Below, piece after piece: positions 1-7,374 of a stretch of 11,011 nt of DNA (positions are counted from its first letter, which is position 1; every line of letters begins with the position of its first letter). A program made the position numbers and the translations under genes. The stretch spans positions 1 through 11,011 of the forward strand of contig CAIYCZ010000037.1 of NCBI GenBank assembly GCA_903924805.1, read 5' to 3'. Below the pieces are notes generated by a model, which did not search any database, was not told the origin of the DNA, and worked only from the letters and a program-made list of their open reading frames with translations. The DNA is from an uncultured delta proteobacterium. GTDB lineage: Bacteria; Desulfobacterota; WTBG01; CAIYCZ01.

Positions 1-2
1 CA

Positions 3-74
3 GAAAGCAGACAGTCAGCTTTCTCATGGGTTAAAAATCTGAGCCGCTTATCATCAAACCGTGCCGCCAGATAA
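3..74 (+). CDS. Possible C-terminal tail of a + strand gene entering from the left edge
   Basis: A + strand frame is open from the left edge to a TAA at 72-74. It encodes about 23 residues ending in SSNRAAR and is followed within 30 bases by a strong terminator, the arrangement expected at the end of a gene. The stretch is far too short to identify. The opposite strand is also open here (a frame reading YYLAARFDDKRLRF), but that frame has no start codon between the terminator and the edge. Coding on either strand is therefore tentative. Confidence 0.25.
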   Translation, partial: ESRQSAFSWVKNLSRLSSNRAAR

Positions 75-94
75 TATTTAAAAGAGGAAGGTAG

Positions 95-141
95 AAAAAA
101 ACAGGGGGCAGCACCGTGAAAGATGCTGCCCCCTGTTTTTT
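95..141. terminator. Strong bidirectional intrinsic terminator
   Basis: A perfect 12-bp GC-rich stem (CAGGGGGCAGCA at 102-113, TGCTGCCCCCTG at 124-135) closes a 10-base loop. Seven A lie on its left (95-101) and six T on its right (136-141), so each strand reads a stable hairpin followed by a T run. On the minus strand it ends the beta-helix gene, whose stop is at 168. On the + strand it would end any gene coming from the left of the window. The symmetry suggests two convergent genes sharing one terminator. Confidence 0.9.
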
Positions 142-167
142 GATTTGGATAGCCAATTATTTATTTT

Positions 168-1862
168 TTACCTAATAACCACACTCACCGGTCCATACTG
201 TGTGAACTCTCCTACATTGTCTATTTCTTCGAGCTTATAATAATAGGTTATAGAATGATTCACATCAGTATCCATAAATTGATATGAAGAGCCGGTTGCA
301 GGGCTTCCTTCAGCTGGTATAATCTGGGTATTTATCATAACATAATCATCATCAGATGGTTTCTGGTAAAATCTGCTGCGAGGAATTGCTGCACGATAAA
401 TATTAAAGCCGGCACTGTCAACTTCACTTTCCGTAACCCAGCGCACTGCTACTCCATTATCTGACTTTACCGCATTAAAAGAAGCTAACGTGATAAGGGT
501 AGCATTGTTTTCGCAGGGCGGGTGAAGAGTTGTCCGTGGTACGCAGGTGGCTCGGGACGTAAGCCAGGGCGCATAGTTAACCAGCCCAAAAATCTTGGAT
601 GACGGGTCTGCTGCAGTACCCCACCAGTTTGCTGTGGCATCCACTGTGTTACTATTCCACGTATCATTATACAATCCATAGGCAACATTATTTTCAATGT
701 TGTTTCCCTTGATAATGGGCTGTGCGCTCAAGAATATATATATGCCATGGCGCATATTATAATTAATATCATTATACTCAAGTGTCGGCTTAATAATTTT
801 ACTTCTGCCTTCCATTGCTATACCGTTCCCGTAAGAATACCTGACTGTAGTGCATCTGACTGTTGCAGAAGCATCGTAGAAGTATATATTTGCTCCGCTG
901 GTAAGCCCGCCGTATTCTACAATGCAGTGCTCCATGATACTGGAAGGATTTGCCATCCAGCTAAAGTAGATACCATTCCAGTCTCCTGGACTTGGTGTTG
1001 CTTTATTTGAAGTAAACAGTATCGGTTTATCTTCAGTACCGATAGCGCACAGGGTGCCGCCAGAATCCGTACTGATCTGAAAGCCGCCGCCGGTAAATTT
1101 AATAACAACTCCCGGATCAATGGTAAAGATGGAGTAGTTATTGACCGTAATGCTCCACTCGCTGATGTACGGGATGCCAATATCTTTCCAGTGCCGATCT
1201 GCGGTAATCATGCCGGTACCTGTGTTAATTGCCTGAATACCATTGCCGCTGAAGCTGTTAGTCGTGTCGATATCCGGCAGATTGCCGGGAGAATCTACCG
1301 ATAACGGGTAGCGCGCATTATTATTAAACTGGTTATGGCTTAGCGGTGTTCCATATGCTGGTATACCGGCAAGATAGATACCATCCTGTTTAGATTCGCG
1401 AATAATGCAGTTGCTGATGGATGGAGAAACTAAGTTTAAGTAAACATTGCTGCCCCGGTAAGATCCGCCATATTCAATGATGCAGTGCTCAAGCCTGCTT
1501 GCCGGGCTTGCATTATAATTAAAATAAATACAGTTCCAGTCTCCCTTTTGGGGAGTGGTACTATTTGAAGTAAAAATAACCGGGTTTGCTTGTGTGCCGG
1601 CAGCAATAAGGGCCGGGCTGCCAAACCAGCCAATAAACATTCCTGTAAAAGGGCCATTAAATTTTACAACTACCCCCTCATGAATGGTTAGTGTTGCATT
1701 AACCATAAGTTCTATATTTACTATGTATGGACTACCGGAAGCATCCCAATCTGTGTCTTGATAAATATGCTGATTAATAATGGTGTCACAAAAGCCCTTT
1801 TGCATCCACCCACCGGATAACACCACACAAAATATTATTAACAATCCAATACGTTTTTTCAT
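168..1862 (-). CDS. Secreted parallel beta-helix protein with C-terminal FN3-like domain
   Basis: This is a 564-residue exported protein. Residues 1-25 form a signal peptide (MKKR, then a hydrophobic core, with cleavage likely near GFC-D). The body is a right-handed parallel beta-helix built on a visible internal duplication: residues about 57-165 and 246-351 share, in order, T(I)xxGVVxKF, a GT-x3-P(I/V)xFTSN segment, GDWN-x-IYF, EHCI(I/V)EYGG, and a GI turn. A NosD/pectate-lyase-like run follows, ending in ANWWGTAADPSS (411-422) and APWL (431-434). Residues about 455-564 form a fibronectin-III-like domain (WVTESEVDSAGFNIYR, later YYYKLEEID), a module I recall at the C-termini of many extracellular proteins of anaerobic bacteria. 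No catalytic residues can be assigned. It may be a surface adhesin or carbohydrate-binding protein. The ATG at 1862 has an AAGGA Shine-Dalgarno about 10 bases upstream, and the gene is a single unit with its own promoter and terminator. Confidence 0.85.
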   Translation of the reverse strand: MKKRIGLLIIFCVVLSGGWMQKGFCDTIINQHIYQDTDWDASGSPYIVNIELMVNATLTIHEGVVVKFNGPFTGMFIGWFGSPALIAAGTQANPVIFTSNSTTPQKGDWNCIYFNYNASPASRLEHCIIEYGGSYRGSNVYLNLVSPSISNCIIRESKQDGIYLAGIPAYGTPLSHNQFNNNARYPLSVDSPGNLPDIDTTNSFSGNGIQAINTGTGMITADRHWKDIGIPYISEWSITVNNYSIFTIDPGVVIKFTGGGFQISTDSGGTLCAIGTEDKPILFTSNKATPSPGDWNGIYFSWMANPSSIMEHCIVEYGGLTSGANIYFYDASATVRCTTVRYSYGNGIAMEGRSKIIKPTLEYNDINYNMRHGIYIFLSAQPIIKGNNIENNVAYGLYNDTWNSNTVDATANWWGTAADPSSKIFGLVNYAPWLTSRATCVPRTTLHPPCENNATLITLASFNAVKSDNGVAVRWVTESEVDSAGFNIYRAAIPRSRFYQKPSDDDYVMINTQIIPAEGSPATGSSYQFMDTDVNHSITYYYKLEEIDNVGEFTQYGPVSVVIR

Positions 1863-1933
1863 TAGCAGAACATCCTTTCAAACACAGTAGTAACTTAGCG
1901 TTAAACTATTCGTATTATTATTTAGATTTATTA

Positions 1934-1961
1934 ATTATATACGATTATAAAAATTCGTCAA
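1934..1961 (-). promoter_or_regulatory. Near-consensus sigma-70-type promoter for the beta-helix gene
   Basis: On the minus strand a TTGACG -35 box (1956-1961) and a perfect TATAAT -10 box (1934-1939) are separated by 16 bases in very AT-rich DNA. The predicted transcript starts near 1927, giving a leader of about 65 bases before the ATG at 1862. This is the best promoter match in the window and suggests the surface protein is well expressed. Confidence 0.6.
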
Positions 1962-2041
1962 GATATTATTTTTGGTAGTTTTAAAGCATAATTCGACATT
2001 TACGGCAATTTTCTTTAATAAAATAGCCTGATGGAGAAGGT

Positions 2042-2077
2042 AAAAAAAAGCAGGGAATCAAACTACTCCCTGCCTTT
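2042..2077 (-). terminator. Intrinsic terminator of the aldehyde ferredoxin oxidoreductase gene
   Basis: Read on the minus strand, GCAGGGA (2073-2067) pairs with TCCCTGC (2056-2050) around a 10-base loop and is followed directly by eight T (2049-2042). It starts about 40 bases past the stop codon of the AOR gene, so that gene is monocistronic at its 3' end. Confidence 0.8.
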
Positions 2078-2113
2078 AATCCAGCACGGCCTGATTAATT
2101 TACAGTTATAAAG

Positions 2114-4033
2114 TTAGATAACCTTATGTTTAAGCTGTTCTGCAACCTCTGGGAGGTCAAGCTCTGCCAGCTTTTCTTTTTTTAAAAAACCTGTTGCCCT
2201 GTCCCAGCCTCTCAGCTCATAGTATTCATCTTTTAACAACTCAAACTTCTCTTTGTCCACTGCTTTTCCCTTGCGCGAGATGATTTCATCCCCGGCTCCG
2301 GGAAGCAGCAGCTGCGGGTTGTGCATGCCGAACACATCCATAATCGGCTCTTCGCGCTCTATGAAAAGTCTTTCCGGCAGGCAGTCATCAACCCTGCCCT
2401 TCCTGCCCTCCCTGAGCATAAGCGCCCGGTTCAAATTAAATATCCTCTCTGCGGTGCGCTCCAGCTCGGCACCGCTTATCTCTTTGCCGGTGACTGCGGA
2501 AAGCAGCTGGCTGTCCAGGGTAGGATCTCCCACATGATCTGCAGAGCCCGCATTATCGTAAATAGGCCATACAAAATCACACAGTATCAGCGATTCTTTC
2601 GCGTATTCCCGGTGCTGTATCTTAATAGCCGCAAGCGCCTTTCCTTCATGTGTTGAGAAATCCACCGCAGCTTCGCTACCCCAGAACTGCCGACTGATCT
2701 TTCTCAGCACCTCAGTGGATACATAGGACTTTTCACCCCCGCTCGTATGCCACAGAGCCCATTTCGTCGGCGCGGTACACACTTCATGGAGTTCTGTTAT
2801 AGGCGGGCGCTGCTCCACGGCATATAACAGCGCTGACTGGGGGAATACCTTCGGCCCATAGGGAAACATACGCAGCTCTTTTGCGATCTCTTCTGACGCC
2901 CTGCCGGTCTTTTCCGCTGCTATGACAACTCCCTCGGCAAGAAGATCTCCGAATCCTTCCCGGCGTGCTATTTTCTGAAACATTGCTTCCAGAAATTCCA
3001 GGCTCCCCATAGTGTTCATTTGCAGCCCTGTATCTTTTTCTGTCAGTATGCCCTGCTCATAACACTTCTCCATCCACATCAGCAGAAAGACGATCTCCAG
3101 AACGCACAGGGAATAGTCGTTTGCCATGGTGGTGGCAATAAAGCTTGACTCTGTCACTTCCTTGTGCAGCTTCCGGTCCCACAGGCTGTAGAATAACGGC
3201 GTCTGGCACTTGCGTATGCCCTCGTTGCCGGCAGCGCTCCTGTGCAGCGAGCGCCAGCACCCCATGGGGCAGCCATGGCAATGGACCTTTTTTTCAACGG
3301 TCGAGCCGGGAAGCGCGATCGGGTTACCGTACAGATTAAAGTAGCCCGGGCCGGTCATCTCTTTTATCCTGGCGCGTATGCGCTGTATCCGTGCCGCATC
3401 TGCTACCGGTATTTTTCCGGTTCCTGCCGCGGCTATCGCTTTCAGGTTTTTTGCGCCCATGACGGAGCCAAAGCCACGCGACCCGCTTCCCGCAACGTCA
3501 GTCAGAATAATCCCGATGCGGGAGCCGTTTTCTGCTCCAGGCCCGATGCTTAACAGCTTTACCTTTTCTCCCTCTTCGTTTCTGATACGTTCCCGAGTTT
3601 CACTGTTCATGAGGCCCCGGAGGTGCCTGGCGTCTTTAATTTCAACATGTGCATCGTGTATGCTTACATAGACCGGGCTGCTTGCCCTGCCGGTAATGAC
3701 GATGCCGTCAAATCCCGCCATTTTTAATTCTGCACCGAAGAAGCCGGACATGCTGCCGCTGTAAAATGTCTCCGGATACATGAGCGGGGATTTCCCGCAG
3801 ATAACCCACCGGGACGCAGCAGGTGCTGATGTTGCTGCCAAAGGTCCAGTCATAATAATAAGCGGATTATCCGGATGAAAAGCATCTTTGTCCGGGGAAG
3901 CCTCATCCCAGTAAATTTTTTCTCCGATACCAAGCCCGCCAATAAAGCGGTCGCTATACTGTTCGGTTTCTATCAAAGCTATTTTCTTTTCGCTCAGGTC
4001 AACCCGAAGGATTTTTCCTGTCCAGCCAAACAT
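2114..4033 (-). CDS. Aldehyde ferredoxin oxidoreductase family protein (tungsten/molybdenum-pterin enzyme)
   Basis: This 639-residue cytoplasmic oxidoreductase has the full length of the AOR family, whose members oxidise aldehydes (or reduce acids) at a bis-pterin tungsten or molybdenum centre and pass electrons to ferredoxin. The N-terminal AOR domain is intact: MFGWTGKILRVDLS at the start, GGLGIGEKI (32-40), FFGAELKMAGFDGIVITGRA (98-117), and the IGPGAENGSRIG pterin-binding region (163-174). The [4Fe-4S] ligands are Cys252, Cys255 and Cys259 in HCHGCPMGC, with the distant fourth ligand at Cys485 (SLILCDFVWP). The C-terminus keeps the family's LRGWDRATGF signature (607-616). The motif usually near DPR reads EQRPP (407-411), so the substrate subclass is uncertain; BamB-like, WOR-like or general AOR are all possible. 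No ferredoxin or small Fe-S subunit gene adjoins it. The start is supported by AGGAGGG 7 bases upstream of the ATG. Confidence 0.93.
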   Translation of the reverse strand: MFGWTGKILRVDLSEKKIALIETEQYSDRFIGGLGIGEKIYWDEASPDKDAFHPDNPLIIMTGPLAATSAPAASRWVICGKSPLMYPETFYSGSMSGFFGAELKMAGFDGIVITGRASSPVYVSIHDAHVEIKDARHLRGLMNSETRERIRNEEGEKVKLLSIGPGAENGSRIGIILTDVAGSGSRGFGSVMGAKNLKAIAAAGTGKIPVADAARIQRIRARIKEMTGPGYFNLYGNPIALPGSTVEKKVHCHGCPMGCWRSLHRSAAGNEGIRKCQTPLFYSLWDRKLHKEVTESSFIATTMANDYSLCVLEIVFLLMWMEKCYEQGILTEKDTGLQMNTMGSLEFLEAMFQKIARREGFGDLLAEGVVIAAEKTGRASEEIAKELRMFPYGPKVFPQSALLYAVEQRPPITELHEVCTAPTKWALWHTSGGEKSYVSTEVLRKISRQFWGSEAAVDFSTHEGKALAAIKIQHREYAKESLILCDFVWPIYDNAGSADHVGDPTLDSQLLSAVTGKEISGAELERTAERIFNLNRALMLREGRKGRVDDCLPERLFIEREEPIMDVFGMHNPQLLLPGAGDEIISRKGKAVDKEKFELLKDEYYELRGWDRATGFLKKEKLAELDLPEVAEQLKHKVI

Positions 4034-4099
4034 ACTTTCTCCCTCCTAATGCTACCAGTCATTATGTGTCCGCCAGGACGGCTGTTTCAGTTAAAATAT

Positions 4100-4129
4100 A
4101 ATATTGTTTCAACAGGTATTTAGTGTCAA
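4100..4129 (-). promoter_or_regulatory. Candidate promoter for the AOR gene
   Basis: On the minus strand a perfect TTGACA (4124-4129) is followed after 18 bases by AATATT (4100-4105; 4 of 6 matches to TATAAT). Transcription would begin near 4093, about 60 bases before the AOR start codon. The -35 box is convincing and the -10 box is weaker. Confidence 0.4.
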
Positions 4130-4207
4130 GGCATAAATAGACGGATACTATTTTAACTTAATTTTTCTATTAGATAATAATTCTATCTTAATGTTATTTC
4201 TAACAAT

Positions 4208-6553
4208 TTAATGTGTCCTGCTGGAGATAGTTTTCCCCATTATAAGAAATATAATACTTGTTATATTTAACATGCTTACCAGTAAACAGGTCGTATATAT
4301 ACCGGCAAGCGGCATGAGTATAGTGCCCGTTAAAATTGACCCAATGCATGCACCCAGATGATCTATTGAATCTACCCAGCCTGCCATAGAACTGCTGTTG
4401 TACCCATTGTCAATGAGCACATGGCTCACCAGAGGAAATTCCACACCGGTTAAAAACCCTGCCCCAAGCACTATAAAAAAATATATATATCCAGTTACAT
4501 CTATTAACCCGGCGCTTACTCCTGGTATCCAGTTTGAATCCTGCATTAAACGCAGCCCCGAAATTATAAAAGGTATAGTAGCAGCATACATGCAGATGAG
4601 AAGTTCAAAAATTATAAGGGTTTCTATGGTACACTTATTACCATGTTTTATCTGCTGCTTCATCCAGTACCCGCCAAGCGCAAGTCCCAGCATAAATAAG
4701 GCGACAATAATGCCAATCATCTGATAAATATATCCGTACATGTTCTGAAAGTAATAAATAAGCACCAGTTCCAGTGCCATTCCTGTAAAACCGGTAGTTC
4801 CAATAGCCCAGAGACAGTTAAAAAAAATGCTGCCCTTTGCCTTTGCCTTTACCCTTGCCATAGTTCTGATCCGTGCAAAACAAAATATCGCGAGCAGCAA
4901 TAACAGCCACCATACCACCCTTCCCTTCATGTGTTGAAAAAGATTCAGGTCATCCTTCTTCGCTGTAACTATTTCCCATAAAAGAAGGTTATAAAAATAG
5001 GTGACGGGCTGATCGTCAGTATTTAAAAGAACTTCTTGTGTCCCGGATAGAGCATGCTTAATAAAAGCAACCCGCTCTTTCTGGAAAAGTCCCTTGAAAA
5101 GCTCAGGCGAAAATGATGCGGTGTGGATGTTTCGATCCTGATAACGTCTGGAAAGTATGTTGTAATCTGCGGTAAAAAGATCAGGCTTTCCCCCGGCAAA
5201 AAAATAATTTTTATCACCTGGCGTAACAAGCACGAAAGGAAAGATTGTTTGCAGTCCTTTATAGAGAGAACCGGCATACTCTGAAACTTCTTTCCCTGCA
5301 TAATTGGGTGAAGAGGATATGCCAATAACCATGAATCCGTTTTCGCTAAGAACCCTTTTAACCTCTTTAAAAAAATCTACGGTATAAAACCGGTTGAGAG
5401 CAGCAGTGGAAGGTTCAGGCGTATTGATAACAACTATGTCATAGCGTTTTTTACACTCCTTGATATAGCGGCGACCATCCGTAAAAATAATTCGCACCCG
5501 CTTATCCTCAAGAACTCTTAAATCCTGTGCTGCAAGAACCGGCCTGATCAAATTAAGAAGTTTTGAGTCAATCTCTAAATAATCAAATGTTTTTACGGGA
5601 TGTTGCAATATTTCTTTCATAATTCCGGTTAAGCCATCACCTATCAACAGAACGCTTTTTGGGTCAGAATGCTCACACAAGAAAAGATGTGCCTTAAAAG
5701 CCGACTGGTATTCATCAGGATAATTCCCACACAATTGACCATTGCTAAAAATACTGTATTGTCCTCCGCCTTCAGCCAGAATATTATTCTGATACCAGGA
5801 ATCCTGGGAACCTATCAGCCGAAGTTGCGTGTTAAATGTTTCCCAGCGCTTTTTAATGCTATAATCTTCCATTCTATTCATCAGACCGGCTGCCAGGATA
5901 AAAAGCATGCATCCTGACAGAAGGGGCAAAATCACCTTCATTGCTCTTAGCCATCTGCCTTCATTACGATTAGCAATAGCGCACCAGCATACCGCCCAGA
6001 TCATGCATGCGATTGAGCCAAACACCTGCAGCGGGCGATAGTCAGGAATCAGCACAAAAGAAATAATGCTTCCTCCGGCAAGACTCCCTATTGATTCCCA
6101 TACATAGACCCACCCGATGCTGATGGCAGCTTTATTATTCTGAAAGGTGGCTGCCTTACAGGCAACCGGGAATATAAAACCTATCATTAAGCTGAACGGG
6201 CATACCGTAATGAAGGCCCCCAGTACCATTTTACCCAGGGGAATGTACTCCCCCGGCGGCACTGCAAGCAGCCTCCGAAGTATCCGCATAACAGGTAGTA
6301 CCATGAAGGGAGAAAAGGTGAGAATAATGAGGGATAGTGAGAAGGCAGTCCAGATATACTGCACCTTCTTAGTGAGCCTTCCAGAAAAGACCGCACCTGC
6401 GGCAATACCTGCAAACCAGCATGAAAATATAACGCCGATGCACAACTCATTTCCAAAAAACAAGACCAGCAGCTCGCGTATAAAATATATTTGAGCACCG
6501 ATGGAGTACGCGCCTATAAGGATTAACAGTAAGGAGAATAAAAAGTAAGCCAT
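4208..6553 (-). CDS. Fused polytopic membrane / spermidine-synthase-like protein
   Basis: This 781-residue inner-membrane protein has three parts. About six hydrophobic segments span residues 1-225. A soluble Rossmann-fold domain of the spermidine synthase type spans about 230-540. A second hydrophobic bundle spans about 545-775. The Rossmann part shows SVLLIGDGLTG (300-310; the nucleotide loop, degenerate relative to GGGDGG), the acidic DYLEID strand end (324-329), TDGRRYI (358-364), and YDIVVINTPEPSTAALNRFY (371-390). In true aminopropyltransferases the last block carries catalytic aspartates (VDSxDP-like). Here those positions read Asn377 and Glu380, so polyamine synthesis is unlikely and the biochemical role is unknown. 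Fused MFS/spermidine-synthase-like proteins with this pattern are common in anaerobic bacteria, and membrane-bound methyl or aminopropyl transfer, or transport, has been supposed. The ATG at 6553 is the only candidate start after an upstream in-frame stop, and its Shine-Dalgarno is weak. It is divergent from the flavoprotein gene. Confidence 0.85.
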   Translation of the reverse strand: MAYFLFSLLLILIGAYSIGAQIYFIRELLVLFFGNELCIGVIFSCWFAGIAAGAVFSGRLTKKVQYIWTAFSLSLIILTFSPFMVLPVMRILRRLLAVPPGEYIPLGKMVLGAFITVCPFSLMIGFIFPVACKAATFQNNKAAISIGWVYVWESIGSLAGGSIISFVLIPDYRPLQVFGSIACMIWAVCWCAIANRNEGRWLRAMKVILPLLSGCMLFILAAGLMNRMEDYSIKKRWETFNTQLRLIGSQDSWYQNNILAEGGGQYSIFSNGQLCGNYPDEYQSAFKAHLFLCEHSDPKSVLLIGDGLTGIMKEILQHPVKTFDYLEIDSKLLNLIRPVLAAQDLRVLEDKRVRIIFTDGRRYIKECKKRYDIVVINTPEPSTAALNRFYTVDFFKEVKRVLSENGFMVIGISSSPNYAGKEVSEYAGSLYKGLQTIFPFVLVTPGDKNYFFAGGKPDLFTADYNILSRRYQDRNIHTASFSPELFKGLFQKERVAFIKHALSGTQEVLLNTDDQPVTYFYNLLLWEIVTAKKDDLNLFQHMKGRVVWWLLLLLAIFCFARIRTMARVKAKAKGSIFFNCLWAIGTTGFTGMALELVLIYYFQNMYGYIYQMIGIIVALFMLGLALGGYWMKQQIKHGNKCTIETLIIFELLICMYAATIPFIISGLRLMQDSNWIPGVSAGLIDVTGYIYFFIVLGAGFLTGVEFPLVSHVLIDNGYNSSSMAGWVDSIDHLGACIGSILTGTILMPLAGIYTTCLLVSMLNITSIIFLIMGKTISSRTH

Positions 6554-6570
6554 ACGCTCAGGTTTATTAA

Positions 6571-6599
6571 CACGAATCTTATAATAAAGCTAATTCGTG
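6571..6599. promoter_or_regulatory. Dyad symmetry overlapping the promoter of the membrane/spermidine-synthase-like gene
   Basis: The inverted repeat CACGAAT (6571-6577) / ATTCGTG (6593-6599) has a 15-base AT-rich centre containing the candidate -10 box. Arm length and position fit a repressor operator, though it could instead form a weak hairpin in the leader. Confidence 0.3.
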
Positions 6600-6608
6600 C
6601 ACAGACAA
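6581..6608 (-). promoter_or_regulatory. Candidate promoter for the membrane/spermidine-synthase-like gene
   Basis: On the minus strand TTGTCT (6603-6608; 4 of 6) and TATTAT (6581-6586; 5 of 6) lie 16 bases apart, about 28 bases before the start codon. A competing weaker pair, TTGTAC-17-TATATA, lies further upstream in the same AT-rich region. Confidence 0.35.
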
Positions 6609-6671
6609 GTTTATATAACGTAAAAGCTTTCAATGTACAAAATATTAAGACTGACATTTTTTCAATATACC

Positions 6672-6700
6672 TTGACACGGCATTGTCTGCCATGTAAAAA
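6672..6700 (+). promoter_or_regulatory. Promoter of the iron-sulfur flavoprotein gene with a dyad in its spacer
   Basis: A perfect TTGACA -35 box (6672-6677) and TAAAAA (6695-6700; 4 of 6) are separated by exactly 17 bases. The region from the end of the -35 box to the edge of the -10 box is a near-palindrome: CACGGCA (6676-6682), five bases, TGCCATG (6688-6694), with one mismatched pair. That is the usual place for a repressor operator. The start codon is about 50 bases downstream. Confidence 0.5.
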
Positions 6701-6751
6701 TTTAATTTGAACCGTTTAGCAAACAATATAAAACCACAGAGAGGAGGCCGC

Positions 6752-7327
6752 ATGAAAGTTCTCGGGATTTGTGGAAGTTTCAGAGATGAAAGCAATACCA
6801 ATAAGCTGGTCAAAAAAGTGGTAGATTCCTGCGGATGTGAAAGTGAACTCATATACCTCGCACAGACAGACATTAAACCCTGCACCGGTTGTGCACACTG
6901 CATGATGAATGATGGTGAATGCATTATCAAGGACGGGATGCAGGATATTTATGAGAAGCTTTTAAAAGCAGATGCCCTGGTTTTTGGCGCACCTACTTAT
7001 TTTCTGGACGTCTCAGGTGCTGCCAAGTGTTTTATTGACCGGAACATGGCCCTTTACTATCGCGGCATCGGGCCTGATGCTGAGATAGAAGTTCTCGGGA
7101 AGCGGCCGCTCGCAGGAAGGCCGGCGGTAGCCATAACAACCGTTGCCGGCGGCGGACATGAGCGGACAATAGAAACACTTAAACTATTTCTTGATTATTG
7201 TCATAAAATGAAAATTGTAGCAGAGATTGCCGAGCCTGTCGGCATGAATGATGTGCATGATATGCCGGATGTGATGAAGCGGGCTGAGGAGGCGGGTAAA
7301 AGGCTTGCTGCTGCATTAAAAAAATAA
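6752..7327 (+). CDS. Iron-sulfur flavoprotein (NADPH-dependent FMN reductase-like fold)
   Basis: This 191-residue cytoplasmic flavodoxin-fold protein resembles the Isf family, which moves electrons between ferredoxin and other acceptors in anaerobes. The FMN phosphate loop GSFRDESNTNKL lies at residues 8-19 and the second flavin-contact block GAPTYF at 79-84. Between them a compact cluster motif, Cys44-x2-Cys47-x2-Cys50-x6-Cys57, fits a [4Fe-4S] site and distinguishes it from plain FMN reductases. The start is placed at the ATG at 6752 because GAGGAGG lies at 6741-6747, immediately upstream. An in-frame ATG at 6707 would add 15 residues, would lie within 10 bases of the -10 box, and lacks such a site. 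It is the only clear complete + strand gene here, divergent from the membrane/spermidine-synthase-like gene and convergent with the FDBR-like gene 47 bases away. Its physiological partner is not evident. Confidence 0.88.
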   Translation: MKVLGICGSFRDESNTNKLVKKVVDSCGCESELIYLAQTDIKPCTGCAHCMMNDGECIIKDGMQDIYEKLLKADALVFGAPTYFLDVSGAAKCFIDRNMALYYRGIGPDAEIEVLGKRPLAGRPAVAITTVAGGGHERTIETLKLFLDYCHKMKIVAEIAEPVGMNDVHDMPDVMKRAEEAGKRLAAALKK

Positions 7328-7374
7328 CCGCACTATACAGAAATCATGGTTTAGAATAAAAACATGATCCAATG

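Noticed and set aside
3057..3671. Several 64-103 codon open frames on both strands inside the AOR gene
   Set aside because: They are by-products of the GC-richer coding sequence of the AOR gene, which has intact family motifs throughout.
4172..4188. AGATA...TATCT hairpin after the membrane/spermidine-synthase-like gene as a terminator
   Set aside because: The stem is only five bp, all AT but one, with no T run. It is expected by chance in such AT-rich DNA.
4208..6553. Calling the 781-residue protein a spermidine synthase (speE)
   Set aside because: The catalytic aspartates are replaced and the domain is embedded between two membrane bundles, so the enzyme name would mislead.
6707..6751. Upstream ATG extending the flavoprotein by 15 residues
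   Set aside because: It lies within 10 bases of the predicted -10 box, has no Shine-Dalgarno, and the added residues precede the normal flavodoxin-fold start MKVLGICGS.
6523..6930. 135-codon minus-strand open frame across the divergent control region
   Set aside because: It overlaps the promoter and 5' end of the well-supported flavoprotein gene and the start of the membrane-protein gene. The translation has no domain-like pattern.
7342..7368. Inverted repeat ATCATG...CATGAT between the convergent flavoprotein and FDBR-like genes as a terminator
   Set aside because: The stem is AT-rich with a mismatch and no T run follows on either strand, so it is at best a weak terminator.
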